23,496 nt of DNA from Lachnospiraceae bacterium UBA7784 (GCA_002480925.1 DLDA01000047.1:17686-41181); one strand, 5' to 3'; numbered from the stretch's first letter, positions 7,878 to 16,603 are shown. A program made the numbers and translations. The notes: generated from the sequence alone by a model not told the origin.

Positions 7878-8728
7878 GAGTGAGCTTCCTTAAGCTGAGT
7901 AATGACTAAGACCTCCGAAAGATGGGTGAAATCGGCTACCGGAGTTATTGTCCCATGGCTGGTAAGGCCATCACTCGAGTCATCCTTATCTCCTATATAT
8001 CCTATCAGTATACCAGGCAGATATTTGCTTGATACATTGCTTGTTACGACAGCGTCTCCTGACCTGACCTTTCCCTTCTCATCTCTTAAGCCGTTGAAGG
8101 TTATCATACCGCTCTGCTGCATGTCCTTTAAGCTTCCGCTTACTATGAGCTGATCCTCTGTATCTGCTATCTGGGCCGATACATTCGAATCATCGTCAAT
8201 GATAGAGCGGACATTCGCGAAATGCCTGCCTGTAGAGACTACTACTCCGACCAGACCGTTGTCTGCGATGACATTCATATCACGCCTGATCCCGTCAGCG
8301 CTGCCTTTATTTATTGTAAAGGTAGAAAACCAGTTGCTTGTGCCCTTGGCTATTATACGGGCTCCTGTGGTCTTGTACTTGTCATAGTCATGGCTCAGGT
8401 CCAGAAGATCCTGAAGTCTGTCAAGCTCATTTTCACGAAGCTGGGTATTGGTGAGCCTGGATTCAAGCTCCGTCACTCTTTCCTCAAGCTTCTTGTTCTG
8501 TTCTATCAGCTTTTCCTTCTCAGTATGTTCGGCAATCCCGTGTGAAATTCCTGAGCCTGCTGCTGTAAGTCCCTGCTGCATAGGCAAAAAAACATAGTCA
8601 GCAAGGGTCTGGAGCGGTCCTCCTGCAAAGTCAGTCGCATAGCTGAAGAAAAGTATGACTATGCAGAGAAGAGTCAGGAAAAGAAGCACCACATATCCCG
8701 GAATATTTATCCTGTCCTTTTTATTCAT
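7874..8728 (-). CDS. mreC: Rod shape-determining protein MreC
   Basis: MreC is a membrane-anchored extracytoplasmic scaffold that binds elongation penicillin-binding proteins. The 284-residue protein has a short cytoplasmic start, one membrane helix (about 11-30), a coiled coil (about 68-112, EKEKLIEQNKKLEERV and on), then the two beta-barrel domains with WFSTFTINKGSADGI (133-147), NGLVGVVV (157-164) and SKYLPGILIGYI near the C-terminus. These match the family in order and spacing. The gene starts four bases after the mreB stop. Its Shine-Dalgarno site is weak (AAGG about sixteen bases upstream), so translation may depend on coupling to mreB. Confidence 0.95.
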   Translation of the reverse strand: MNKKDRINIPGYVVLLFLTLLCIVILFFSYATDFAGGPLQTLADYVFLPMQQGLTAAGSGISHGIAEHTEKEKLIEQNKKLEERVTELESRLTNTQLRENELDRLQDLLDLSHDYDKYKTTGARIIAKGTSNWFSTFTINKGSADGIRRDMNVIADNGLVGVVVSTGRHFANVRSIIDDDSNVSAQIADTEDQLIVSGSLKDMQQSGMITFNGLRDEKGKVRSGDAVVTSNVSSKYLPGILIGYIGDKDDSSDGLTSHGTITPVADFTHLSEVLVITQLKEAHS

Positions 8729-8732
8729 GGCT

Positions 8733-9755
8733 TTAACTGAATATCCTTGACTTCATCGTATATCCAAACCTGTCATATTTGTCCTCTGAAAGGACCATGC
8801 CAAGTCCCATTGCCACAGTCTGCTCTCCGTCCTCTGCTATATTCATGCTGATCTCAGTCATGCTCTCGAAGAGATCTACCAGTCCTGTGATCTGAGAGCT
8901 TCCGCCTGTAATATAGATACCGGAGCGGACAATGTCCTTGGCAAGCTCAGGAGGAACCTTCTCAAGGATCATACGGATGTTGGAGCCGACATTTAGAAGC
9001 TCGTCCTTTATTGCCTCATAGATGATATCGCTTGTGATGTCATATGGTCTTGGAAGTCCGCTTACTATATCACGTCCTACTATAGAGATCTTCTGAGGCG
9101 TTTCGTCCTCACTCTTTACAGCAGAGCCTATCTTTTCCTTAAGATCCTTGGCAGTCTTTCGGCCTATGACAAGATTCTTTACTCTCTTCATATAGGTGAC
9201 TATAGCATCATCAAGCTTATTGCCACCGAAAGGAAGAAGCTCTGACAGAACAAGACCTCCTAAGGAAATAACCGATATCTCAGTAGTATCTGCTCCTATA
9301 TCAACTACCATCACACCCGTAGGCTCTGTGATATCAAGACCGAGTCCTAAGGCATCGGCAAGAGGCTTCTCACAGAGTCTTATGCTCCTGGCCTTGATCC
9401 TTGTCTTTGCGAACATATCATAAAAAGCCTTTTTCTCTACCTCTGTGATGTCTGTAGGAACAGCGATCACTATATCGGATCCCTTTAGACGGGCGTCTAT
9501 CTTTTCCCGCAGAACCTCAAGGAGCATGGTCTGCATATTGTCGAAGTCAGCAATGACTCCGCCTACTATCGGGAAGGATACATCGATATTCTCCGGTGCC
9601 TTCTCATACATCTCATATGCCTCATCTCCGTAGGCATACATCTGATTGCCCTCTACTATGGCAATTGTATTCTTCTCTGTAGTTACTGTATCCGAAGCAC
9701 GGCTGTATATCTTTAAATTGCCTGTACCCATATCGATTCCGTAACCGTTGGTCAT
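8733..9755 (-). CDS. mreB: MreB actin homologue, divergent clostridial form
   Basis: MreB forms membrane-associated ATP-binding filaments that orient wall synthesis in rods. The protein has the actin-fold motifs in order: YGIDMGTGNLKIY (phosphate 1) at its start, GGVIADFDNMQTML, VVDIGADTTEISVISLGG (phosphate 2) and GIYITGGSSQITGL (adenosine) near the end. Several usually invariant residues differ: DLGTANT becomes DMGTGNL, DIGGGTTE becomes DIGADTTE, and the TGGGALL motif becomes TGGSSQI. I chose the ATG at 9755 (340 residues) because AGGAGG lies five bases before it. A GTG six codons upstream overlaps the radC stop, but the AGGAGG would then lie inside the coding sequence. A general MreB/Mbl paralogue is possible; the mreCD context supports mreB. 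Confidence 0.95.
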   Translation of the reverse strand: MTNGYGIDMGTGNLKIYSRASDTVTTEKNTIAIVEGNQMYAYGDEAYEMYEKAPENIDVSFPIVGGVIADFDNMQTMLLEVLREKIDARLKGSDIVIAVPTDITEVEKKAFYDMFAKTRIKARSIRLCEKPLADALGLGLDITEPTGVMVVDIGADTTEISVISLGGLVLSELLPFGGNKLDDAIVTYMKRVKNLVIGRKTAKDLKEKIGSAVKSEDETPQKISIVGRDIVSGLPRPYDITSDIIYEAIKDELLNVGSNIRMILEKVPPELAKDIVRSGIYITGGSSQITGLVDLFESMTEISMNIAEDGEQTVAMGLGMVLSEDKYDRFGYTMKSRIFS

Positions 9756-9769
9756 GTTATCCTCCTGTT

Positions 9770-10429
9770 TCACGCTTTAGCAGTGATAAGCCCGCTTTCT
9801 CTGAAACTGTAAAACCTTAGATCTCCTATTATCAGATGGTCAAGAAGAGGGATATCCAAAAGTCTTCCTGCTTCCTGAGCCTTCCTTGTGACCGCAATGT
9901 CCGCCTCACTCGGAGAGGGATCCCCGCTTGGATGATTGTGAACTAAGATCACCGAGCTGGCTCTTCTCTTAAGAGCCTCCGAAAAAAGCTCCCTTGTCGA
10001 AAAGGCTGCATTCTCCGCCGTACCTACAGACATAAGGACCTGATCAGTTATCCGCATCCTGACATCAAGTATCAGAAGCATGACTATCTCCCTGCGCTCG
10101 TAGCGGAGTGACTGCATTACTGCATCCGCTGCATCTCTGGCACAGGTGATAGGAAGTGAAAATTTCCTTTTGTCCCTTGAGGCTCTCTTGGAGATCTCAG
10201 CCACAGCAAGCAGCAGGCAGGCTCTGGCCTCACCAATGCCCTCGATAGTCATAAGCTCAGACTTGTCTGCTTCCATTAGTGCATAAAAGCCCTCACGACC
10301 TGCCAGTACCTCGCAGGCCAGATCCAGCGCATTCTTTTCCTTTGTCCCGTTCCTTATCACGAGGGATAAAAGCTCAGGGTCGGTAAGACTCTCTATTCCA
10401 TAGTCTCTTGCCTTTGTCTGTGGATCCAC
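9770..10429 (-). CDS. radC: RadC-family JAB/MPN-domain protein
   Basis: RadC proteins carry an N-terminal helix-hairpin-helix (IEGIGEARA, about 62-70) and a C-terminal JAB/MPN metalloprotease-like domain. The zinc motif is intact: HNHPSGDPSPSEAD at 164-177. The cellular role is unsettled, and the old link to radiation repair was withdrawn. The first standard start in frame is GTG at 10429, which has no Shine-Dalgarno site. Family similarity continues upstream in the same frame: IRQWTTPVDPQTKARDYG aligns with the usual IKDLP..ERP..K...YG start. A good AGGAG (10465-10469) stands five bases before an ATC at 10459. Starting there would give about 229 residues, the normal family length. The reported start is therefore a minimum. 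The gene heads the mreBCD run and overlaps the mreB region. Confidence 0.9.
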   Translation of the reverse strand: MDPQTKARDYGIESLTDPELLSLVIRNGTKEKNALDLACEVLAGREGFYALMEADKSELMTIEGIGEARACLLLAVAEISKRASRDKRKFSLPITCARDAADAVMQSLRYERREIVMLLILDVRMRITDQVLMSVGTAENAAFSTRELFSEALKRRASSVILVHNHPSGDPSPSEADIAVTRKAQEAGRLLDIPLLDHLIIGDLRFYSFRESGLITAKA

Positions 10430-10458
10430 CGGAGTGGTCCATTGTCTTATCTTTCCGA

Positions 10459-10486
10459 TGATGTCTCCTCTCTCCCTTTGACATCA
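10459..10486 (-). promoter_or_regulatory. Inverted repeat around the radC ribosome binding site
   Basis: In the leader of radC the arms TGATGTC (10480-10486) and GACATCA (10459-10465) are perfect complements around a fourteen-base purine loop that contains GGGAG and most of AGGAG. The 3' arm takes in the last base of the Shine-Dalgarno site, the spacer, and the first base of the candidate ATC start codon. In RNA this could hide the start. It has no T-run, so it is not a terminator. The rest of 10430-10527 shows no clear promoter. Confidence 0.45.
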
Positions 10487-10527
10487 CATGAAAATACATA
10501 CTAATTAAAGATACCACAGATCAAGCT

Positions 10528-11811
10528 TTATTTCAATATAATCTCTCCTGCCCTGATAAGATATTCAAGAGCCATCAGGATCCCCATCTTGGCATGAGGA
10601 TATGTAAGTCCTCCCTGGAAATAGACCGCATAAGGATCTCTTAAAGGTCCGTCAGCAGAAAGCTCTATCGAGGCTCCGCTTACAAAGGTTCCGGCAGCCA
10701 TTATCACCTTATCGCTGTATCCCGGCATATCCCATGGCTCAGGCTTCACATAGCTGTCAACGGGTGATGCAGCCTGGATACCCTCACAGAAGGCACAGAG
10801 AGCCTTCGGCGTCCTAAGCTTTACTGCCTGGATGATATCATGTCTTATCTCATCCGAGGATGGTATACATTCATATCCCAGTCCCTCGAATATCCTTGCA
10901 GCAAGTATGGCTCCCTTTTCTGCCGCTGCTGTGACTGTTGGAGCCAGGAAAAATCCCTGATAGAAATCCCTCATCGCATTAAGGGATGCTCCGACCTCCT
11001 TGCCAAGTCCAGGTGATGTAAGGCGGTTGGCTGCATTTTCTATGCATTCCTTTTTCCCTACTATATATCCTCCTATAGGGGCCAGCCCGCCGCCCGGATT
11101 CTTGATTAGACTTCCGGCCATGAAATCGGCTCCGGCCAAAAGAGGCTCTTTATCCTCGACGAACTCGCCGTAGCAGTTGTCGACAAAGACTAAGGCATCA
11201 GGCTTTATGCTCTTTATGAAACGGACTGCCTCCCCTATTTCATCTACCGAAAATGTCTTTCTGGTCGCATAGCCCTTTGATCTCTGGATCTCTACAAGCC
11301 TTGTATTCTCATCTATGGCATTTCTTATGGCTTCAAAGTCAAAGCTTCCGTCAGCCTTCAGATCTGCCTGTCGGTATTTCACACCGTACTCTGCAAGTGA
11401 CCCTCTGCATGGCCTTATCCCTATCACATCATCAAGCGTGTCATATGGCTTTCCCGCAGCCGAGACAAATGTATCCCCGGGACGGAGATTCGAAAAGAGA
11501 GCTAGCGCTATGGCATGGGTACCACAGGTGATCTGGGGACGGACAAGAGCATCTTCACCGCAAAATACATCCGCATAGACCTTCTCAAGTGTATCCCTTC
11601 CGACATCGCCATAGCCGTAACCACTCGTTCCATTCAGACAGTCATATGAGACCCGGTTCTTTCTCATCGCATTTACGACCTTCAGCTGGTTACACTCTGC
11701 GATCCTGTCGATAAGGTCAAATCTGTCCTTAAGGGTCTGCTCAGCCCTTTTTGCATATTCATAAACCTCCGGCCTGATACCGGCGGATCTGTAGGCATCG
11801 ATTATATCCAT
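10528..11811 (-). CDS. ynbB: PLP enzyme of the methionine gamma-lyase/YnbB family
   Basis: A pyridoxal-phosphate protein of the family annotated as 'methionine gamma-lyase' or 'aluminium resistance protein' (Pfam Met_gamma_lyase). The real substrate of most members is unknown. The 427-residue protein has the fold-type I features: GTSGYGYGDVGRD (61-73), RPQITCGTHAIALALF (91-106), the PLP-contacting aspartate in FVDNCYGEF (209-217), and the PLP-binding lysine in GSLIKNPGGGLAP (K237). The ATG follows GGAGG by five bases. Upstream, mutS ends 57 bases away. In several Clostridia this gene follows mutS-mutL-miaA and precedes lexA or radC-mre genes, so the location is conserved while the functional link is not known. 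The symbol follows the B. subtilis homologue. Confidence 0.85.
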   Translation of the reverse strand: MDIIDAYRSAGIRPEVYEYAKRAEQTLKDRFDLIDRIAECNQLKVVNAMRKNRVSYDCLNGTSGYGYGDVGRDTLEKVYADVFCGEDALVRPQITCGTHAIALALFSNLRPGDTFVSAAGKPYDTLDDVIGIRPCRGSLAEYGVKYRQADLKADGSFDFEAIRNAIDENTRLVEIQRSKGYATRKTFSVDEIGEAVRFIKSIKPDALVFVDNCYGEFVEDKEPLLAGADFMAGSLIKNPGGGLAPIGGYIVGKKECIENAANRLTSPGLGKEVGASLNAMRDFYQGFFLAPTVTAAAEKGAILAARIFEGLGYECIPSSDEIRHDIIQAVKLRTPKALCAFCEGIQAASPVDSYVKPEPWDMPGYSDKVIMAAGTFVSGASIELSADGPLRDPYAVYFQGGLTYPHAKMGILMALEYLIRAGEIILK

Positions 11812-11855
11812 GTTACCTCCGTTAGTAGTGGTTAGTAGGCAGGGGCCAGGGTTTT

Positions 11856-11876
11856 CATCCCCTAACCCCTAAACCC
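11856..11876 (-). repeat. Three G-rich heptamers at the mutS stop codon
   Basis: On the minus strand three consecutive units read GGGTTTA, GGGGTTA and GGGGATG. The TAG stop of mutS falls across the first and second units. Another short direct repeat, GTTAGTA twice with a ten-base period, lies at 11821-11837. The sequence looks like telomeric repeats but is short, and it has only three G-runs of three or more, too few for a simple quadruplex. It resembles the GAGGTTA units after galE at all but one position. Confidence 0.6.
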
Positions 11877-14490
11877 TTTTCCTCAAATCATCCAGCACAT
11901 TAAGCGCCTCTATCGGCGTCATGCTGTTTGGATCAAGCTCCTTTATCCGATCGATTATCTGATCCTTTCTTTCTCTCTCCTTTTCATCCTCCTCGTTTTC
12001 CTGAGTGAGGATATCATAGAATGACAGCTGTCCATCTATCTGATCATCCTTTCTTTTGGCCTGACCAGTCAAGCTATCCCGCTCCAGCCTTGCGGCAATG
12101 CTTCTGGCACGGCGCAGCACAGGAGACGGAACTCCTGCAAGCTTTGCGACCTCTATACCATAGCTCCTGTCTGCCTCGCCCGGGATTATCTTCCTAAGGA
12201 AGGTGACGTCATCCCCATCCTCCTTAACAGCGACGCAGTAGTTATGAGTTCCGGCAAGCTTTCCCTCAAGAGCAGTAAGCTCATGGTAATGTGTTGCAAA
12301 AAGAGTGGCAGCCCCTATCTTTTCCGTGACATATTCCACTACAGCCTGGGCGATGGAGAGGCCGTCAAAGGTCGAGGTCCCCCGTCCTATCTCATCAAGA
12401 ATCACAAGGCTGTCACGTGTCGCATTCTTTAAGATATTTGCGACCTCGTTCATCTCGACCATGAAGGTTGACTGTCCAGTGGCCAGATCATCACTTGCGC
12501 CTACCCGGGTAAATATCCTGTCGCAGATCCCTATATCAGCCGAGTCAGCCGGTACAAAGAAGCCGCACTGGGCCATAAGGACAATGACAGCCGTCTGCCT
12601 CATATAGGTCGATTTGCCTGCCATATTTGGTCCTGTAATGATAGCCGTCCTGTGATCTTCCCTGTCCAGATAGGTGTCGTTTGCAATAAAGGAGCCGTCA
12701 GCTATCATAAGCTCCACCACAGGATGCCGTCCTCCCTTTATATCTATCACACCATCCTGATTTATAGAAGGCCTTATATAATGCCTCTTCTGGGAGACAT
12801 CAGCTACTCCCGATAAGACATCAAGAAGGCTTATAGCATCAGCAGTTCGCCTTATCCTTGCGGAAGCCTTGTCTATCTGGTCAAGAATATTAGAAAATAT
12901 CTGCTTTTCAAGAGATATAAGCCTGTCAGAGGCTCCCAGTATAGTATTTTCAAGCTCCTTAAGCTCCTTTGTATAGAAGCGTTCCGCATTTACAAGGGTC
13001 TGCTTTCTTATATAATCAGGCGGGACCTTGTCCTTGTAGGAATTGCTTACCTCTATGAAATATCCGAAAACCTTATTGTATCTGACACGAAGCTTGGCAA
13101 TGCCTGTTCGCTCTCTTTCTCTTGTCTCCAGTTCAAGAAGCCACTGCTTGCTGTCACTTCTGGCCTTTCTGAGCTTATCCGCCTCCTCGTTAAAGCCCTC
13201 CTTTAATATGCCGCCGTCATGAAGGGTGGCCGGGGCATCATCATCTATAGCTGCATCGAGCAGGGAGAGGATATCACCAAGAGGGTCGATATGGTCATTT
13301 ATTTTGCTTAAAAGCTTTGAATTAAATCCATTAAGGATCTCCTTTACAGATGACAGAGGTCTTATGGAGTCGCGGAATGACAGGAGGTCCCTTGGATTTG
13401 CTGTCCTGTAGGAAACCCTTGTAAGAAGCCTGTTTATATCATAAATTCCTGTAAGCCTCTCTCTGATCTCCTCCCTGTCTATCATACGAGAAGAAAGCTC
13501 CTCTACTCCATCAAGTCTTTCATCTATGGCCTCCTTTTTAAGAAGGGGATGGGTCAGCATGCTTTTTAGCCTTCTCTGGCCCATTGCAGTCTTTGTATGA
13601 TCCAGCACCCAGAAAAGAGATCCCCTCTTTTCCTTCTGCCTCATAGTCTCTGTAAGCTCGAGGTTTCTAAGCGTCGAATGATCTATTATCAGAAAGCCGC
13701 CTATAGAATATGGATGGATCTCAGTAAGCTGTGAAAGATCATTCATCTGGGTATCAGTAAGATACGAGATCAGTGCGCCGCTTGCGACTATGGCCTGATC
13801 ATCTCCCTCAAGTCCTATAGCAGCAGGAGAAAAGACCTTGAAATGCCGTTTCAGGGCCTCTATGGCATTATCATAGAGAAAATATGATCTGTCGACACTC
13901 TGGCACATCCTCTTAAGGGCAGCCTGCTGCCTGATGAGATCTCCTGCCTCATTCTCAAGAGCCTCATTATAGATGATCTCTGAGGGAGAATATTTGGATA
14001 ATTCGTCTATAACCTTAGAAACAGAATCAGTCTCTGTAGTAAAGAAATCTCCTGTACCCACATCCGAAAAGGCAAGTCCTATAGAGCTTCTATTATTGTA
14101 ATATATGCAGGCAATATAATTATTTACCGCTGAATCAGATGAGGCAGAGATATCTGTACCCGGAGTGACTATCCTTATCACTCCTCTCTTTACAAGCCCC
14201 TTAGCCTCCTTAGGATCCTCGAGCTGCTCGCAGATAGCTACCTTGTGGCCGGATCTTACAAGTTTTGATATATAGGTATCAGCAGAATGAAACGGAACAC
14301 CGCACATGGGTGCCCTTTCATCAAGCCCGCAGTTCTTTCCGGTAAGAGTAAGCTCAAGCTCCTTTGAGGCTGTCTTTGCATCGTCAAAAAACATCTCATA
14401 GAAATCGCCCAATCTATAGAAAAGAATGCAGTCCTTATATTCCTCTTTTGTCTTCAGATACTCCTTCATCATAGGAGAAATTTCTGACAT
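11869..14490 (-). CDS. mutS: DNA mismatch repair protein MutS
   Basis: MutS detects mismatches and small loops in DNA and, with ATP, recruits MutL. The 873-residue protein is complete: mismatch-binding motif GDFYEMF with F30 and E32, connector, lever and clamp regions, Walker A GPNMAGKST (620-628), Walker B VILDE (696-700), the STFMVEMNE signature (674-682) and FATHYHEL (731-738). QLSFYD at 821-826 fits the beta-clamp-binding consensus QLSFF. The ATG is preceded by AAAGGAAAG. It lies 26 bases after the mutL stop, so mutL and mutS are probably co-transcribed in that order. The final KRV and TAG stop are formed partly from a G-rich heptamer array. Confidence 0.98.
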   Translation of the reverse strand: MSEISPMMKEYLKTKEEYKDCILFYRLGDFYEMFFDDAKTASKELELTLTGKNCGLDERAPMCGVPFHSADTYISKLVRSGHKVAICEQLEDPKEAKGLVKRGVIRIVTPGTDISASSDSAVNNYIACIYYNNRSSIGLAFSDVGTGDFFTTETDSVSKVIDELSKYSPSEIIYNEALENEAGDLIRQQAALKRMCQSVDRSYFLYDNAIEALKRHFKVFSPAAIGLEGDDQAIVASGALISYLTDTQMNDLSQLTEIHPYSIGGFLIIDHSTLRNLELTETMRQKEKRGSLFWVLDHTKTAMGQRRLKSMLTHPLLKKEAIDERLDGVEELSSRMIDREEIRERLTGIYDINRLLTRVSYRTANPRDLLSFRDSIRPLSSVKEILNGFNSKLLSKINDHIDPLGDILSLLDAAIDDDAPATLHDGGILKEGFNEEADKLRKARSDSKQWLLELETRERERTGIAKLRVRYNKVFGYFIEVSNSYKDKVPPDYIRKQTLVNAERFYTKELKELENTILGASDRLISLEKQIFSNILDQIDKASARIRRTADAISLLDVLSGVADVSQKRHYIRPSINQDGVIDIKGGRHPVVELMIADGSFIANDTYLDREDHRTAIITGPNMAGKSTYMRQTAVIVLMAQCGFFVPADSADIGICDRIFTRVGASDDLATGQSTFMVEMNEVANILKNATRDSLVILDEIGRGTSTFDGLSIAQAVVEYVTEKIGAATLFATHYHELTALEGKLAGTHNYCVAVKEDGDDVTFLRKIIPGEADRSYGIEVAKLAGVPSPVLRRARSIAARLERDSLTGQAKRKDDQIDGQLSFYDILTQENEEDEKERERKDQIIDRIKELDPNSMTPIEALNVLDDLRKRV

Positions 14491-14516
14491 ATGGCTTTCC
14501 TTTCAATAAGTGTCCC

Positions 14517-16451
14517 TTATCCGACTATCCTCTTAAAGCGTCTGTCTATCTCAGCCTTTGTAAGCCTTATCACCGTAGGTCTTCCATGCGGACAGTGGAA
14601 GGGCTCATCGGCCTTCATCATCTCGACAAAAAGATGCTCCATCTCCCTGGCAGAAATCCTCTGATTTCCCTTTACTGAGGCCTTGCAGGCAATAGTCGCT
14701 ATCCTCTCCCTGACTATCCGTGGCAGGCCGCTTTTGTTCCAGGAATCTATATCGCTTAGCACATTGGTAAAGAGCTCCTCCGGGTCTATGTCGAAGAGAT
14801 TACCCGGGACTGCCTCCAGTGCGACCTCCCTTTCTCCGAAATCACTGATCCGAAAGCCAAGCTCCTCGAATGCATCTATATGTTCAGAAACCGCCTGCTT
14901 TTCCTGGACTGTAAGGGTCATTATAATAGGCGGCGAAATACTCTCTGAGGTCATTGTCTGATCAGATAGCCCCCTCATAAGCCTCTCGTAATTTACCTTC
15001 TCATGGGCTGCATGCTGGTCCACAAGATAAAGCGCATCATTATATTCAAATATCCAGTAGGTATCAAAGGCAGGCCCTATAAGTCTGTGATTTTCTATAG
15101 AATCCTTTGAAATAAAAGAGGACTGCTCGAAGCTCCTATCCAGGATATCCCTCCTCTCAGGTGATATCTGGCCATTGTCTCCGGAAAGGAATTCCCTGTC
15201 GCTTTTCTCCTTTGACTCGTCTGTATAGTCTCCCTTATGCTCACAAAGAAAGGAATCGACCTCTTTTCTGTCATACTTTCTTTCATAAGGAGAATCCTTA
15301 CTGATCTGCTCTCTTATACTTTCCTTTATCTGCTGCAGCCTGTCCTTTTCAAATGGCTCCGGTGCGCTTTTTGGCCTGCTTTCATCCGTGCTTTCATTTG
15401 CTCTGGCAAGCTCAGGGGCAAAGGCACTTTTTTCCTCCAGATCGCCAGTGCTTCTTTCCATATCCCCTCTATGGTAGGCATTATGGACAGCCTGACTAAG
15501 AGCCTGATAAACAGCAGGCTCGTCCATGAATCTGACCTCCTGTTTTCCCGGGTGTACATTTACATCCACAAGCGATCTGTCAAGATCAATGAAGAGGATG
15601 GCAAAGGGATACTGATGCTTCATCACATACCCTTCACCTCCGTCCTCTATGGCCTTTGAAAGGATATTGCTCTTCACAAGCCTTTCATTAACGAAGAATA
15701 TCTCCATCGTCCTGTTGCCGCGGTTAAGCTCGCTCTTTCCTATGAAGCCTCTTATCCTGATACCGCAAGCCTCTGTATCAAGCTCTAACAGATGGGCAGC
15801 AATACCTCTGCCATATACGCAGTATACGGCATTTAAAAGCTTGCCGTCTCCTACAGTAATGAATTTATCCGCCTTATTGGAACGGAATTTGAAGGCTATC
15901 TCAGGATGCGATATAGCAAGCTTCTCGATAAGCTCCCTTATATAGTTACCCTCTGTCACCGGGCTTTTCAGGAACTTACGTCTGGCAGGCGTATTGTAAA
16001 AAAGGGATCTGACAATAAAGGTAGTCCCGTCAGGAGCCGCCTTTTGCGCCTTTTCCTTTATGACTCCGCCCTCGATACGGCAGTATGCACCGGCCATCTG
16101 ATCAGATCCCTTGGTAAATACCTCTGTCTTTGAAACCGCAGCTATGCTGGACAGGGCCTCACCACGGAAACCAAGTGAGCTTATGCTCTTAAGCTCCTCA
16201 TCACTTCTTATCTTGCTTGTCGCATGCCTGGTAAAGGCAAGCTCTATCTGATCCGAAGCTATGCCGCTTCCATTGTCAGTTACCCTTATCAGGTCTATCC
16301 CGCCACCCTCTATCTCTACTGATATGGCAGTCGAGCCGGCGTCAATGGAGTTTTCCACAAGCTCCTTCACAACTGATGCCGGACGCTCTACGACCTCTCC
16401 GGCAGCTATCTTATCTATTACTCTCTGGTCAAGTTCCTTTATCTCATTCAT
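14517..16451 (-). CDS. mutL: DNA mismatch repair protein MutL (endonuclease type)
   Basis: MutL links MutS to strand removal. The N-terminal GHKL ATPase has ELVENSIDAG (E33, N34), TDNGSGI (58-64), GFRGEAL (94-100) and TTFIVRSLFYNTPARRKFL (143-161). A polar linker (about 330-450) leads to the C-terminal domain, whose endonuclease motif DQHAAHEKVNYE (478-489), ACKASVK (588-594) and CPHGRPT (620-626) show the metal-dependent nicking form found where MutH is absent. The 644-residue length is normal. The ATG agrees with the family start but has no Shine-Dalgarno site; a strong promoter ends ten bases upstream, so initiation may be almost leaderless. The order mutL-mutS is the reverse of the common mutS-mutL. 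Confidence 0.98.
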   Translation of the reverse strand: MNEIKELDQRVIDKIAAGEVVERPASVVKELVENSIDAGSTAISVEIEGGGIDLIRVTDNGSGIASDQIELAFTRHATSKIRSDEELKSISSLGFRGEALSSIAAVSKTEVFTKGSDQMAGAYCRIEGGVIKEKAQKAAPDGTTFIVRSLFYNTPARRKFLKSPVTEGNYIRELIEKLAISHPEIAFKFRSNKADKFITVGDGKLLNAVYCVYGRGIAAHLLELDTEACGIRIRGFIGKSELNRGNRTMEIFFVNERLVKSNILSKAIEDGGEGYVMKHQYPFAILFIDLDRSLVDVNVHPGKQEVRFMDEPAVYQALSQAVHNAYHRGDMERSTGDLEEKSAFAPELARANESTDESRPKSAPEPFEKDRLQQIKESIREQISKDSPYERKYDRKEVDSFLCEHKGDYTDESKEKSDREFLSGDNGQISPERRDILDRSFEQSSFISKDSIENHRLIGPAFDTYWIFEYNDALYLVDQHAAHEKVNYERLMRGLSDQTMTSESISPPIIMTLTVQEKQAVSEHIDAFEELGFRISDFGEREVALEAVPGNLFDIDPEELFTNVLSDIDSWNKSGLPRIVRERIATIACKASVKGNQRISAREMEHLFVEMMKADEPFHCPHGRPTVIRLTKAEIDRRFKRIVG

Positions 16452-16461
16452 AACGGGATTT

Positions 16462-16491
16462 ATTATAGCACCAGAGGAGATGTTTTTACAA
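16462..16491 (-). promoter_or_regulatory. Extended -10 promoter for mutL (and mutS)
   Basis: On the minus strand, TTGTAA (16486-16491) is followed after 18 bases by TATAAT (16462-16467), preceded by TGC, which gives an extended -10 element. Ten bases separate the -10 from the mutL ATG, so transcription would begin about three or four bases before the start codon. The VWA gene upstream ends about 110 bases away, beyond a repeat array. Confidence 0.65.
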
Positions 16492-16502
16492 TATCATAGT
16501 AA

Positions 16503-16599
16503 GAGGTCAGAGGTGTGAGGTGTGAGGTGTGAGAGGTGTGAGGTGCGAGGTGTGAGAGATGTGAGATGTGAGAGGTGTGAGGGGCAGGTGCGAGGGGGC
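16503..16599 (+). repeat. Degenerate GAGGTGT heptamer array between the VWA gene and mutL
   Basis: About a dozen heptamers follow one another: GAGGTCA, GAGGTGT three times, then units with an extra GA before GAGGTGT or GAGATGT, and finally GAGGGGC-like copies. The core GAGGT and period seven match the array after galE, but here the G-rich strand is the plus strand. The array starts a few bases after the stop of the VWA gene (on the minus strand) and ends just upstream of the mutL -35 element. No gene is present in it. Confidence 0.9.
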
Positions 16600-16603
16600 T
16601 GGG

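Noticed and set aside
9756..9773. GTG start of mreB six codons upstream
   Set aside because: AGGAGG lies between this GTG and the ATG at 9755, at ideal distance from the ATG; the protein then begins like other MreB proteins.
10487..10527. Promoter upstream of radC
   Set aside because: TTGATC is present but no good -10 lies at 16-18 bases; not enough to call.
11856..11876. G-quadruplex or telomere-like element
   Set aside because: Only three runs of three or more Gs are present and the array has three units; better described as a short heptamer repeat.
15237..15659. 140-residue open frame on the plus strand
   Set aside because: Antisense to the mutL linker and ATPase region; no motif or ribosome site.
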